A DNA stretch of 64,000 nucleotides from Sitta carolinensis. Taxonomy: Eukaryota > Chordata > Aves > Passeriformes > Sittidae. Positions within the stretch are counted from its first letter, which is position 1. Every line of letters starts with the position of its first letter. The position numbers and the translations under genes were made by a program. The DNA lies in contig JAVUNC010000004.1 of the NCBI GenBank assembly GCA_032173965.1, positions 56,481,501-56,545,500 of the forward strand, read 5' to 3'. Below, piece by piece: positions 25,601-40,600 of the stretch. The notes under the pieces are model-generated. The model was not told the origin of the DNA, searched no databases, and saw only the letters and a list, made by a program, of their open reading frames with translations.

Positions 25601-28600
25601 TCATCTTTGGCTTACCCTGTCACCAAAGAACACAGGAAGACACGTTGAATTTTTGGAGAGTTTGTTGTTGTTTCTGCACTTTCCCCTTTCCCCAAAATTA
25701 AACCGCAGTTACTACCATGGCTGGACTTCATTGATTGTAGGACAAACACCATATTATAATCAGTACAAAAAAAGCTTTAAAGGGAAGTGCATTCTACCTA
25801 GCTCCAGAAAACAATCAAGGTACACAAGCTTTCTTCTTAATTAGGGTTGAGATTCTGATGTTCAGCTCAGTTGCAAGCAGCACAGCTGTGCTTCTTGATG
25901 GCAGAGAGCATTAAGAAATTTCACTGAGTTAAGGTTTGGAGCAAATACAGTTTACCTTATGTTTTAAACTAAAGCATTTGTATGGTCTGTGTAATATTCA
26001 GAGCTGACTCAAGTTTCAGCTCATGCCCTATGTTGATGGAAGATGGTTTCATGATCTTCAGCAAGCTCTAGTTTTACAAACATATCTAAGTGCCTCTCTA
26101 CAGTTTGTTGAAGCATTTCAAAAAATTCAAGAAACGTTAAGATTCACATCACCATGCAAACTCAATTTAGTGTTTAGGTGTAGACACAAAATCAAAACAT
26201 AAGAAACTAAATGTAAATTTTGTAAGTTGTATGTGATTATGTAAAAGGTTACAGCATAGGGGGAACACTTCCCAGTAATACCTGTACAATTACACTGGTT
26301 CTTGTGCAAGCTTGAGGTACAAATACAAACTTTATGATCTAAACAAGGTGCAATATAGTATTAAGTTTAATGTCAGCAATAACTTATCATTATATTACTT
26401 CTGTGGAATCTGATTCTTGAAATCATCAGAACCTGTTACTCTCAACTTAAAGTTCATGCACTCAATAAAATTTTGGCCAGTCAAGAAGACAAATTTGATC
26501 CTTATTCTTCAAGCAAGTCCATCCATACATTATAGAAACAAATCCTTGACTTAGTTTTAAACAAAGCTAACTCTGGTAACTATCCACTTTCCATTACACT
26601 CCAATATCAACCTAAGTTTAACAGATGTCTTACCAGACTAGTTCCTTGGCTGCAGTGAAATACAATAATGGATGTATAGTTCAATCCGTTGTTTATCTGA
26701 CAAGGAGTAGTGCTGTTATAAGTGATGTAAACTTCATTTGCTGCCTTATTGAACTGGGGAGGTTCAGTAACACGACCAATATCCTACACAAGCAAAAATA
26801 TTAATAAAATTACAGGACATACCTAGGTTCCAGATCAGCCCAGAGATTCAGATCCATTCAGATTCATTTGTTTGGTTTACAGGGGAGCACAACTATTGCA
26901 CTTTTGAAATCTGCATTCTATACTCAACAGCCATTACGTTTCAATCCTAACAAAACACAAGTTGAGCAACTCAAAACAGTTTTTGACTAAGCTTGACAAA
27001 ACCCAGGGAGTTTCTGACTCTTAGAGGTAGATTCTTCTTTACATTGATGTGCCAGATTACCAACACATCACTTAAAAATAGCATTAACAAATGGAATAAG
27101 GTCCCTAGTTGAATACGGAAATTTGTGGAAAACAAATTGCAGCTTTTTTTGGTCTATATTGTAGAGCTTGCAAACAAGTCCTCAAAAGAAAAAGCCTATA
27201 TCTCTCAAGGTAATGACACAGACAAGTTAGTCAATCCTCTTCAACCAGCTTGCTATTTACGTAGCTGTCAGTTCTTACATGAAAGACCTAAGTGAATTTT
27301 GAAGCATACTAGCATCTAGACTACTTCCAATTGCAACAGGCTATCACAAGATCAATTAAGCCACAGAATGGATAAAACATTCTGCTTCACAGTGTCCATA
27401 TTTAGCATAAAGAAACTTGGCACACAAATTTTATTCCACATAAAAAATACTCTGTAGCTATTTTTGTATTTACCACTGTATTGAATCTTCTGACATCCAA
27501 AAAGGTCACTGGGGTTCAGTATAGGAAAATACTTCTTCATAGGGAAAAAGCAATAAAAGGGAACTTTGCAGAGGAGATTTTAATTCTGTATTCCATTTCT
27601 TTAATCCATTGTCAAGCCTGTGGTTCAAATCACTTCTCTAGGCAGGGATACTATATTAAACTATTAAGGAAATGTCATGTCAGTGATTCCTGGCGTAACA
27701 CTTACTATTGGTGATTCATTAACAGGAACCATGCAAACAGCTGCTCCAGGTGGGCAATTGACATCTTTGATAGGATTGAGAGGCTCACAAATGTTGATGT
27801 AGAAGTCTGGAGAAACATCTGTAATATCCTCATCCACAAATGCCTCATAATACCCAGTGCGATGGATCAGCAGAGACAGGTCGATAATGGAACTGTCGTT
27901 CATTACTGAGCACTTCACCTACAAGAAGGTACATTTATTGCTCTCATTCTTTTAATACTTGCTTTGATTAATGGACAAACATCCTTCTTAGGGCCAGAAG
28001 CATGGCTACATTTTAAATGTTTAAAATGTAAGTAAAGCAGTATTTGTTAGAATTTTTGCTTGTCTACAGATAATGAGCACCTACATGCAACATATGAAAA
28101 ACCTTGATCATTTCAGCATTCTTATGGAATGGAGTCCCTATCAGAACTACCAAGACAAAGCTCTGGCACACACACTCCAGCACACATAGTCACTATGACT
28201 TGCTAAAATCAGGCCCCATATGCCTTCCTCTCCTCATCTCCACCATCTCCAACAAACAAGCCTGGTTATAACAACACTGTAACAATGTAAAGTTAGTGTA
28301 TTCCAAGTTGATGGTAAAAGTACTACCTTTACTCAGAACCAATTTCACACACTCTTAACATGCATAAACTTACTGAGAGTCTGAGGAATTTGAGAAATCT
28401 ATTCTTGCTTAAATATTGGAAAAGGAGCAAGTAGCAAAATGACAATTAAATTTCAGGACAAATAATCATTGTTGCTACTTAGATATTATCACACTGAAAT
28501 AGCTTGTGTCACTGTGAAAAAAGGGATCAGAAGTGCACCAAGGATACCAAATGGAATTAACAGGCTAGAAAACACAGCGAGGTTGGGTATTGTTGATTTG

Positions 28601-31600
28601 TATTGCAGCGTGGTACATATAACTGAAGGGGAAACCAGAACTGTGTGTAGCTGAAGGAGAGACAGTGACAGTTCCTGCTGGGGAAAGGAAAATTTGAAGA
28701 TGTTTTCCTAAATAGAAGTGAGAACTATCATAGTATTGTAGAGTGATGAGGAGGAAAAACAACATGTTGCAGAGAATGATGGTCACACTAGAGGTAACCA
28801 AAGCAGCAGAAAGATAGATTACACAGATTCACAAAAGAAAATATTCAGGTATTAAGAAAAGATCTAAACTCATCCAATAGTTCATTTAGCCTTCTATTCC
28901 TAGTGCTGCCTTCTACTCCATGCACCTATCCTCTCCTGGTCATTTTTAAGTAGCTAAAATTAACTAAAGACTACCTCAAAGCATTGCCTGCAGCACCACT
29001 TCAACCAAACTGACCAGATTATGTTGTTACAGCACATCTTGTACATCAGAAGCAGATTCTAAATTCATGCTATCAAGCTTTTTTGAGTTTTGCACTGAGA
29101 AAACTGATCAAACATGCACTCAGCCTGGCCTCTAGTCAGCTGCCTACAAACAAAGACTATCCCCATGCACAGAGATGCTATCCATCCTCAAGTCAGCCTC
29201 AGGTCTGCTGGCCTGCTGCACTGGAGGATCTTCACCTTCACTTCCCAACATGACACCCCATGGCTTCCATCTGAACTGTACAAAAAAGCAGCTAAGTGGG
29301 TTCCACAAAGGGGTTATTCTCAGGTGTTGGAAGTTTTAACTTGGCTCAACACACAACACAGGAGTTTGTCAAGTATTGCTTACCCCTGCTGAAAATTCAA
29401 GAACTCCAACATGAATTTGGGTTCTGTACTACAGGAAGAAACCTTTTCCCCCAACGAATTTAAAATAGACTGCTATTATATCAAACCCCCAGAAATATCT
29501 AACCCCCTCAGAAATGTTAAGTCCCACAAGTGTTTTCTGCAGAAGTAATTCTTACCTCTTCTTCACAAGCCAAGGAAGTATGCCAAGAGAAGTAACTAGT
29601 GCATGTAAGCTCATCAAAAGACACAAAAACAGGCCGGCTCTCATCTCCAGCATCAGACTTGCATACAAAGCTAAAATAGCTTTTATGCTTCAGTGCAGGG
29701 TCTGCAGGGCAAGGATCTCCATCTTCATAGACAAGCTTTAACACCTGATCTTCATAACTTAAAGTTTTACTCTGTTTTCCAGCATTAACTGGTTTTTGGC
29801 CACCCGTGATACAGACAGCTAAAGTGGAAAAAAAAAAAAAAGAAATTAAGAAAGCAGATCAAATCTGATGCAACTGCCCTGAAAAATTGCATCATACAAC
29901 AAACAGCAGGAAACTTAAGATTTTTCTGTCATTTGAATTTTCCTAAGGAAGAATAGCTTTGTTACACCATCTGGTGTTGCTATTAAACTGAGCTGAACTG
30001 CACTGACACAACCATATAGTGCCTTTATTACTTCATTAACCAGCTGAAGGTATAGCACCTATACATGCTCAAGCAGCCACAGAGCAGTGTTTGGTTATCA
30101 CTTCTCTGAAAACCAAGCAATTAACACAAAATGTCAGATAGATCATATATAATTTCATTAAGATGCCTCTTAAAAATTAAATCAATCCAATATTTTCTTC
30201 TAACTCCACAAAAATTTTAAAGACAAACAATATTCCTATTTTAGCATGTAAGATACTTGAGTATTGTTTCATATTCAATTTGACAGAAGAGCTAGTAATT
30301 CAACCTGCAATCAATCAGCTTTAAAACCAGTTAATTAAGCAGAAAGTTAACTTCTAGTGATGTTTCAGACACACCCAGAGCAGAACAGAACGGCAGAAAG
30401 AGGATTGGCAAAGGCTTGAAGCGCAGACACAAAGCCCAGTGCAGATGCATTACAGCAATGCATCACTATAAAGTTCACTCTAGCTGGAAGACTGTAACAT
30501 CTCCATTTTCACAGCATTAAAGACATGCAGTAGAAGCACCTACATTCCTGCCCTCATGTCCAAAAAAAATCACTAGGAACTAAAGGGACTGGGACTTGAG
30601 CTGAGCCCATGTGAATGGTGTTGGGTAAAAATATACAGCCTCATTTTCTGAAACAGTTTTAGGTTCTTTTCCTAGTTAGTACAGCCACCAGCTGCTCCCT
30701 TCACTCCTTCTGCATCTGCAGTAAAACATCACATTTTACAGTAAACTTGAGCATAAGCATTTCCTTTGGTTACCCTATAGTCAGTGATTACAGTACCAGA
30801 GAGGATAAGTTGCTTACCAGCTCCATTAGCACATGAACTTTTAGCTTCAGCACAAATATTCAACTCAATTATTCTGTTGTGTGAATCACTGATGGTATAG
30901 CCAGACTCACGCTTCAATGATGTCAAATCAAAGAGGTGGCCTATAGAGAGATCAGGGAATCTTTTTCAGATTCAAAATCAAGACATTTCTTTGTATTATA
31001 AGCTTTCAGTAACTTAATTTCGTAGGAAGGTTAACCAGACCCTATCTGCCTACTAACTTAGAAAGGCAAACAGTTACTTAACTCACATTAACAGAGAAAA
31101 AAGTAGTTTTGAACTATGAACTATTTACGTTTCAAGGGACATTGTAGTGCAAGAGATTTCTACCATCAGTAAGCTTGTTAGTCACCATCCAGAGGATGGG
31201 TCACACTGCCCTTTTCTAATCAAGTCCCTCAAGAACACACAGTAGTGCTCCTTCCAGCAGCCTCTTCCACATACAAAATTCCTGAGGGCTCCTCCTTACC
31301 TGTTGCAGGATTGGTTACCCGACAGTCATTTTGCACATTGCTTTTAAGAGGACATGCAGCAGCAGTGAACCATAAGAAGGTATATTCACAATCTTCAATG
31401 GCAGTTATAAGTTCTGGCTTTGATTCCTAAACACAAAACAGAAGAGAGAGTGACATCTCTACAGAGTGATAGTGTTAAGATTCCAAGCCAACAGGTTTAT
31501 CCCTGCAGCCTGTAGCTGAGCTCAGTTCAAACATCAGTCCTAAAATTTGTCAGATCATCACAGTCCAAGGACAGAGTATTTAACTGTGATTATTTCCACT

Positions 31601-34600
31601 ACACAACAGTATAGAATCATTATCAGGAGGAATAAAATTAATGAGAGGAGAGCTAAAGGTAGCTGAGGGCAATAGAAAAACCAAAAGGCGATTCAAATCT
31701 CATCAAATGAAAGAGTACTTAATATCAAGGCATACAGTTGTGCAAGAGTTAAGAGCTACACAGCCAATAGCATTATTTACTACTTGCAACACTTCCCAAC
31801 CTGTGCTACATTCATCTTCAAGATGTAAGCAGATTATCTGAAGCTGCTACAGATGACAAAATTTGTGCTAACAGAGTGTACAAAACTATCTCAAAAATGT
31901 CTCAGCATCTAAAATTCAAGTACTTCTAAGTCCTGCTTGCATGAACACATAAAATCCTAGCAGAAGGAATCCACTTACAATTCTGTTTTCATCACACTTG
32001 AGGCGCAGTATTGTTGTTTTCTTCCGAATCTTATCTGGACACCAATCTCCATTAATGTATTTCAGGATAAAAGTGACATTTTCCCAACGAGGACCATCAG
32101 CCACTTCCCCAAGACTGGTACATTTTGTACCCTCAATGAGGGAGGCAGCAGCATCAGAAGGACAGGAACCTATACAGATAAACAAAAACTGCATTACTCA
32201 AAATGTTAGTAAGGTGTACTTGCCTGAAATTAAAGTCCACTACACTACTTTCAGGTATGTCATGGCTGATCTATATCCAAGCTATTGTCCAAACTATACT
32301 CATTGGGGTGTATTTTCCCAAAAAAAGAAAAAAAAATCACAACTAGCAGCAATTGTCTCACTTGACTTAAGGTCATGCAAGAAGTAGTGGCAGCTACCAC
32401 AGGGGAAGCAGTCCACTACAGACTGGTAGACTGTAGTCTTCCAGTAGTCTGGAAGTCTACACAGTCTGGCCTTGCACTGCACAAAACAAAGTCAGTCAGA
32501 AAAAGCCATAGGGAAATTCTGAACTGATTTTTTTAATCTTTAAGAGCTACAACAAACTTTAGATAAGGACAGAGGAGCTAGAGTGACAAAGTTATCAAGA
32601 GAAGAGCTGTTAGTGCATCTCACCCACCAAGCAGATGGAAATCAGGCTCACAATCTACCTTTCCCTCTGGTGCTAAAATCACACCACTGTCTCTGCATAC
32701 TTTGTGCTTTATTTCACTCAGAAGAGCCACCTGCAGTACTGTCCTACCACTTGCCTCCCCTAGCTATGGGAAGCATATATTTGTATTTTGCACTTACGTG
32801 TAGCACTATACGGTACTAAGGGCCTGCAGACATTAATATAGTATTTCTGGGTAGTAGCAGATATAGCAATGGCTTCCCAGTTCTCTCTATGTCGTGTCAG
32901 GGATGAAAAGTCATAGAACTTGCCTTCGTCATCCCTGTACAAAAGATTAAAGGCAAGTAAAACAATTAAGCACTTGAAGTTGCAATTCTTAAGTTACTAC
33001 AGTAATTTTAACCTGATAACTCTAAGCAGAGTAAGACGCTGGAAAAGAAGTCTGCATTAGATGCATCGCTCCCCAGAAACTTCAAATTCAATAGAGGGAT
33101 ATATCACTGCACCAGCTATCCCCACAGAAACTGTCCACATGCACACAGGTCTCAGCCAATGCAAGAGTAATTCCAACTCTTAATTCAAGCATGTTGGCTT
33201 TCAGTACATGGCAAGTTAAATGAAGTTTTACCTTAGGGTAGAGACCCATACTGAGGCCAGATGTAAAAATTCTGGGCCAAATATTAGCCACATTTGATCC
33301 TACATCTAATTTTAATGAGCTAATAACTTGGTTGTGACATATATAAATGACATTTTTCCTGAAGCATTGTTTGGTGGAAGTTCCAAACAGCCTAAGTTAT
33401 AGTCTTATTTAAATTAGTTATTGCTAAATAACAACTAGACACTTGCAACGTACTCAGCATTCAACTATCAATAAATACATAACAAACAGCTCCCTTTTAT
33501 TATTCTCCCGAAGAATCTCATAGCTAGGGTTTTTTTTCCCCAATGAAATTAGTTTTCAGAAGCACAAATTGCAAAAGTTATTTAAAATATTATGCATTGG
33601 CATTGAATGCTACATTAGCTAGTCAAAACGCAATAGCTAAAGGGGCAGTGCTGCACTGAATTTCAAGAAGGCTGTATCTGTCTCTCTCAACATACAGCTC
33701 CATTTTAATTTCATGGAAACAACTTACTTGTATGAGCACTCAGTAGATTTAACAGGTGGGCAAGCATACTGAGTATGCCATTCAAACATGTATGTGCAGT
33801 CTGGAGTTTCCTTCAAAAATACAGGCTGAAAGAACACAATACAAAATTAATTTGCTGTCTCATTTAGACACATTGAAACTATGAAATGTCTCAGTCATGC
33901 TTCAGAAAGATCCAGGAACACATTTTATCTTAGAGGCACACTATGTCTCTGACCAGCTAAAAAGCACGGCTTCTTGCAAACCTGAGTTTATCCACATGCA
34001 CACTTCTGATAAAAAAGGGTAGCCATGAGGAATTGCTGCCACCCCAGGAAATAAGAAACAGTAAGTGAAGGGCAAATACAGACAGATACTAAAGGCAAAT
34101 AACCAGTTTATTTTAGTCTGGCCATGTAATACCTGCCTTCCTGCATAATAAACCTTTTATTTCTTACAAAGAAACAGCTGTTACTTATGGAAGAACATCC
34201 CTTCCCATCTTCTCCAAGAGATCTAATAATGATAGATGTCCCTTTAAAGGAACAACGTGCACTGATATTCCTGGACAATGATAAAGGTACCATCCATAAA
34301 CAGGAGATTCAGAACATTCTTCATTTTTTTGTCCCCTCACAGGACCTTTGAATTGCCTGTCTAATCTGTAAATGATTAGGCATGTTCATGTTCTTCACAC
34401 TAACCTTCCATGCTTTAAAAAAGAGGGCAACTCTGGAAGACAGTATGTACAAGAAGCATAAAGGTTAGTTGAAACTAACCTCAGATGTAGTCTTGTCACA
34501 ATAGAATAATATAGCAGTTGATCGCTCATATATTTTATGACATTTTTCTCCACTGGTGTAATTAATCATTATTAAACCATTTTTGAAAGTCAGTTTGTCT

Positions 34601-37600
34601 GTACGTAAGCCTAGAAGCAAAGAGTTGAGAAAAGTCAGCAGCTATGATAAACACACAACTGCAGTAATGCCTCTGATAACAGGGTCAAACAGCAATAAAA
34701 TGCACAATTAAAGAAGAGACAGACAGACCTCAACTTTAGAGCTCCTCTAAAACTTGCACTCCAGTTCTTGAGGGACTACTACTCCAGCACAGTAAGGCTG
34801 AGCTCATACAGAACTGAGTGTCAAGGTAACCACACACATGACATTTTATCTGCACACTGAGCAAAAGCAGAAAGGTGCTTCATCTCATTAGATTTACTAC
34901 ATTAGCAAGAACCATTCTTCTATTACATCCTGGTTCATCTTCCCATTCCCGAGGTTTGTTTAGGTAAGTGCAGTACCTGCTACTTTTCTGAAGGTAAGGT
35001 CTGTCTTCTTTACTTGACAGGATGCAACACTGTTACCCACAGCACAAGGTTCTGATATGTCTCCACAAACTCTGAAGTAGTAGTCATACTCATCTGTACT
35101 CACTTTGATGTCTTTATGAGAAAGTGGCTTCAGGTTAAATACATGACCATACCTTGGATCTTTCACTTGGCAATCTTTTCCTTTAAAGAGAAGTTAAGAA
35201 TTTTAAATACAACTTAAGATCTTGCTAAATACACTGGGGACAATTAAGGCTTACTGGGCAAATAAGGCCACAAAAATGAGTAGCTACTTTAGGGCAGTGA
35301 CACTGATCAACCATCTTAGTTCAGCTAAGCAACTCATTTCGGGAAGTCACCAATACCCAAAACTATGTGACTATATATAAATGCCACATTTCTTGTATAA
35401 CTGCCATTAAAGCAAGAAGCAAAAGTCACACTGTAGTTCAAAAACTGCCTCAGAGTGGTCTTGAGCTCTTCCCTCAGCTGTGCTGAAGGTTAAGTACAGA
35501 ATCAGAGACACTATATCCAGAACGTGCTTAATCATCTGGAAAGAACAGCAAGGTCACAAGATGAAAGCAAAAGGTGACCTAGATGTCAGTCTTGTATCTT
35601 CTTTTAACAGCTCTGAAGTTTACTGAGTTAAGAAAATAATTGGTCTTAGCTTACAAATTTACTCCAGCTTACAAATCCACAGCTGCATATAAAAGAAGGT
35701 TTAGGAAAATTCTAGTTCCATGAGTCTTATTAGCTGATATACGTCAGTGACATTGCTGTTGATCAAGTCCTCACTTTTAAATACTTGCCCAATATTCTGA
35801 AGTTTTTTAAAAATCGTCAGATTGTATCACTTGAACATTATGCTCTTCTCAATCACACAAGTTGGTAACAAGCTAAAGACATCAGTTTTCCTCCCTTCAA
35901 AACCACAATTCAGTCACCAGTGTACTGCACAGTAATTATGTGCTACAGAGCAGTAGTTTATGAACATTTCTCATGCCATGTCAGATCATCAGTTTAAATA
36001 ATGTCTAGGACTGTTGCAATAGGTCCTTTACAGGAGGTCCAGATGTTTTATAACAAATTATCTACAAGCTGCAAAACAATGCCTGCAAAGGCAGAGAAGA
36101 TGCCTACACACTCCATCTTCCATCTAAGAGACAACTGAGTACCAGAATTAGAATCTGCCATTTCTTGTTTCACATCCTGTGTGAATACATATATTCAAAT
36201 ACAAACTGAGACTTCCCCACTGGCATCTCCTCCACTGTCTAACTAGGGTCAAATTTAGTCTGACTTCCAGTCTCTAGTGAGGGACAGGGAATGACCTGCC
36301 AGGCACAGAATCAACTGTTCCCATGAAACCTGATGCCTTTATATTAACTAGCAAGTCTGTCTGAATTAACAAGGCAGTACAATGCTTTCTCAAAATAGCA
36401 TTATTACTCTATCTTCTTTCCCTAGATGAAAAAGTACATTTGCCTGTCATACTAACTTGCACTTTTAATGTTAGATAGGATTTGTAGCTAGTTTAAAGCT
36501 CAGAATAGACATTCCTCCACAAGCCAACACTTCTTACAGAAAGATTCACAGCAGAAGAAACCAACAGTTTAATTCAAGTATTTATTACTTGTACATTTTG
36601 ATTGATACTTTCAAGCTCAAATAACTACACTTACCTTCTGCTTTGTGAACAGGACATGCTGCCAAGGTCCTCCAAACAAAGACAAACTCACAGTCATTCT
36701 CTTGCTCCAACACTGGTGATCCCTACAGAAAAGGGCCATATGAAGGAGGCTTACTAATAATTACATTGCAAATCTCAAGACATACATGCGTGGCATTTTT
36801 ACTGCAGTTGCGGTTTAAAGTCTCCACTAACAAATTTCAGTATTCATGTTCAGCAAAGAGATGCTTTTGATGGCTCACAGGATACCATGGTAGTTCACTA
36901 TTGTGTTCTACAGGTTCAGTAAAACAGACAGAGCTTTGTTAAGAGGCAAGGAAAACCCCAGTATGTAAGATTTTACTTTTCAGAACCAGTCTCTCCATTT
37001 TAAGAGGAGTAAACATGGTCTATTTTGGTACAGGCACTAAAATCCTCATTAGTAGCAAGGAGAACAGAAAATTACCGTTGTTTGATCACACTGGAAGATT
37101 ATACGTGTAGAATAACGCTGATTATCTTTGCACGTGTCACCATTCAAGTAGAGAATGCTTAACGACCCATCAGTAGCAGCCTGGGGTTTATCTGAATGAC
37201 TCCAAGGTTTTTGCTTTTATCAGTGTATTTCACACAAGATCCTATGGCACCACCTACAGGAAAAGAACTGGGTTTAAGTCCAAAGATTTGACAACTAGAG
37301 TTAAATTTACTGTAACATAATATAACAGGGTAGCTTTAAGAGAGCTTTGAAGTAAACAGTCTCAAACGCCTGGAAGCAGAACACAACACACGCATTCATT
37401 AATACAGTTAGAGACGTTGTGTACCTAAAGCCTTTGAGGAGTAGAACAAGTTACTCCTGCATACTGAAATCTTTCAAACTGCACTAATTTATCTGGTTCC
37501 ACAGACTCGTAAAAGACTACAGTAGAGTTAAATGCATTAAACAGGCTAGAAATGCAGTAAGACATGGCATAAGCTTCTCATTCTGGCCTCATTCAGTTAG

Positions 37601-40600
37601 GAGGTTTCAACAGCATTTGACTTTCTGTACTAGTTTAAGCAGGGTATAGTTAATTTTCTTCACAGTTGTGAATATGGGGCTGTGTTTTGGATTTGTGCTG
37701 AATACAGGATTGATAATATAGAGATTTTTTGTTACTGCTGAGCAGGCTTACACAGAGCCAAGGCCTTTCCTGCTTTTCCTATTGTCACGTGACAAGGGAA
37801 ATTAGGGACGCACAGGAGGCTGGGAAGAGACACAGCAGGGGCAGGTGACTCAAACTGACCAAAGGGATATGACATCATGCTCAGTATATAAAGTTGGGGG
37901 AAGAAGGAAGAAGGAGGGACATTTGGAGTGATGGTGTTTGTATTCCCAAGTCACTGTTACGTGTGATGCAGCCCTGCCCTCATGGAGATGGCTGAACACC
38001 TCCCTGCCCATTAAAGCAGGGAATTAATGCCTTGTATTGCTCTGCTTGTATGACCAGCTTGCCCACTGAATTGTCTTTACCTGAAACTGTAAGCTCTCAC
38101 CTTCACCATTCTGATTTTCTCCCCAGTCCTGCTGTTGTGGAAGTAAGCAAGCAGTTACATGGGGCTGATTGCTGGCCGAGGTTAAACTGTGACACTTTCC
38201 TATCTCTTTAAAAAAACAATAGCAGAATCACAGATCCAGGCAAATACTGCCCTCAATGCAATTTTTCCAAATGCATTAATATACATGTCAATGCAAGAGT
38301 CCTGATAAGCATAAAGACTGCTTTCAGTTTGCAAAAGTCTGTTTATTAACATTCATGACATAGTTCAGCCAGGTCTAGGCTACTTCTGCAATTAAATGGA
38401 CAGGAGTCAAGAAATCTTACTAAAATACCCAGGGACATCATTCTGACTACAAGGTCTTGCATCAGAAGACAAGCTAAGAAGTGCTTGCCACTTGGCTTAC
38501 CAGGACATCCAGTCACATAGGGCAAGGGCTTGCAGACATTCAAGAAAAACGTTCGCTTTTTTGCTTCCTTTGAAGTGTCTATAGCAACCCATGGCTCACC
38601 CTCTTTGCTCAAGTCACTTAAGTCATACTCGTTGCCAGCAGCATCTGGAAGAAATGCAGTAAGCTGAGGGAACTTAATACTTGCAGCAGGATTAGATTTG
38701 AAATTATACCAGCCTCATTGGTGAATATACAATTCAAAGTCAAAAGACTCACATTAGATATGTTTTAAAAGAATATACTGTTGCCACAAAAACCTCACCA
38801 TGCCAAACGCAGAACATAGTTCCCTTGACAGTTACTTCCCAAATGTAACTTCTCCACAATTCCTAGGTGCATTTTTACAGACATCAACACTAAATGAACT
38901 CATTTCCTTTAGAGCTGGGCTGAAGCAGCATCAGCCACAATAATGATTAAATGTTTTCAAAGTAATTATCAGGGTCCTTATGTTTTAAATCAGCTTATTT
39001 TCCTGTTTTTGTAAATTAAGCCAGTTTCAAACAACCTGCCTCTTCTCCCACTCCATAACTTCTACAAAGATTTTAAGTGTTACAAATGTCTTCACAATAG
39101 GTATTCTTAAAGCCCTCCACTGAGCAGAAGCTTGCTGTTCAGTTAATCCTTCCAACATGGGACAGAGTCCACCTAAATACCAGGTACTTACCGGTAACCT
39201 GACAATCTACAGGAGCAGGAGCACAAGCCAGAGCTGTGTGAAACTCAAAAAAAGTATCATGGACGTCCAGCACGCTGTTTATCTCCTCACGCACAAACTT
39301 AAGCTCTCCAGGATATGAATCATTACAAATGAAAGTCACTCTGAACATGTCTGATGTTCCTATAAAACAAACATTTATCTGCTGATGGTTCTGTTTGGAA
39401 CATATGAATTTAAGTTCGTGCTAATATTTGACTTCAAAATTTTCTAACCATTTCTTATTATTAACTGTTTCAAGGGTAACACTACCCTACTGCTTATGGG
39501 GTTTTCACTGAAAATATGCAAGCCCTCTTTAGAGTGCTATGAAAAACTGCCTAGCAGCCACCACTACCTCTACAAATAAGAGACCCTGACACATTTGAAG
39601 AACAGAACTGTCTTCACTGACCAGTGTTCCCTATGCTCCTTGACATATATGAAGAAACAAAAGCCCTTTAAAATATCACCAGTGGTAACAGCAGCTTTTA
39701 AATTAAATCACAAAAACTTTTGGGTTTGGGGATTCTGTTTGTCTGTAGGAAGTTCAGTGTAATGACTGAAGAACAAATAATACTAATCCAATCGAAGTAG
39801 TATATGTTCTGTTTAGTCCTCAAGAAGTGACAGAATTATGTCAGGGAGCAGTACTTGTCATCAAAATGCTTAGTAGTGTTATAAAAATCGTAGACCCTCT
39901 CAAAGCAAAATACATTAAGAGGTTAATCACTGTAACATATTATGTACAAAAATGTTACAACTAGGAAAATAAGAGATAGCACCCCAGCAATTTGTACAGA
40001 GGACAAGCATGTCGAAGCATTAGAGGTTCATGAATCCAAAACCCAGTTTTCCCAAGGTCTTTTGTTGTTAAAATGTCATATTCCTTTCCACGAAGCTCAG
40101 CTTCAGTATAATTGGAGAGCATTTAATATCAAAAAACAAGATACATTTATTCATTTTATCTGCAAAAGAGATATAAATTCATGAAGTAGGTGTGCATGAT
40201 GTATCAGAGCACTAATTCAAAAAATTCCATACAGGAGTGTATAAGCTTACTGAATCTGACCTTTCAGATATAAAACAACTTTAGAGAGCATTATCCATGA
40301 AACTGAAGCTAAAAGCTATTACTTCACTTAGAAAAAGAACCTGAGTTGATTTTGTTTTCCCAATTTGACTATCCATTTCTCCATGCAAGGACCAGTATTT
40401 TTCATCTGCTAAGGAAAAAACCCTATACTATATTGAGTCACTTTCCTAGAGTTTTGAAATGCACATGTATTACTGAAAACTGAGCAATTACCATTCTGTG
40501 TAAATTTATTTCTTCCAAAAATTTCTCCATGAGCCAGATTGTTTATGTAATTAATAAGCCAAAAAGACCAAGCCGAAAAGACTTCAGTACATGAACAAAA

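Noticed and set aside
37626..38194. A complete provirus
   Set aside because: Only one LTR is present between matching target duplications, with no internal coding region, so it is a solo LTR.
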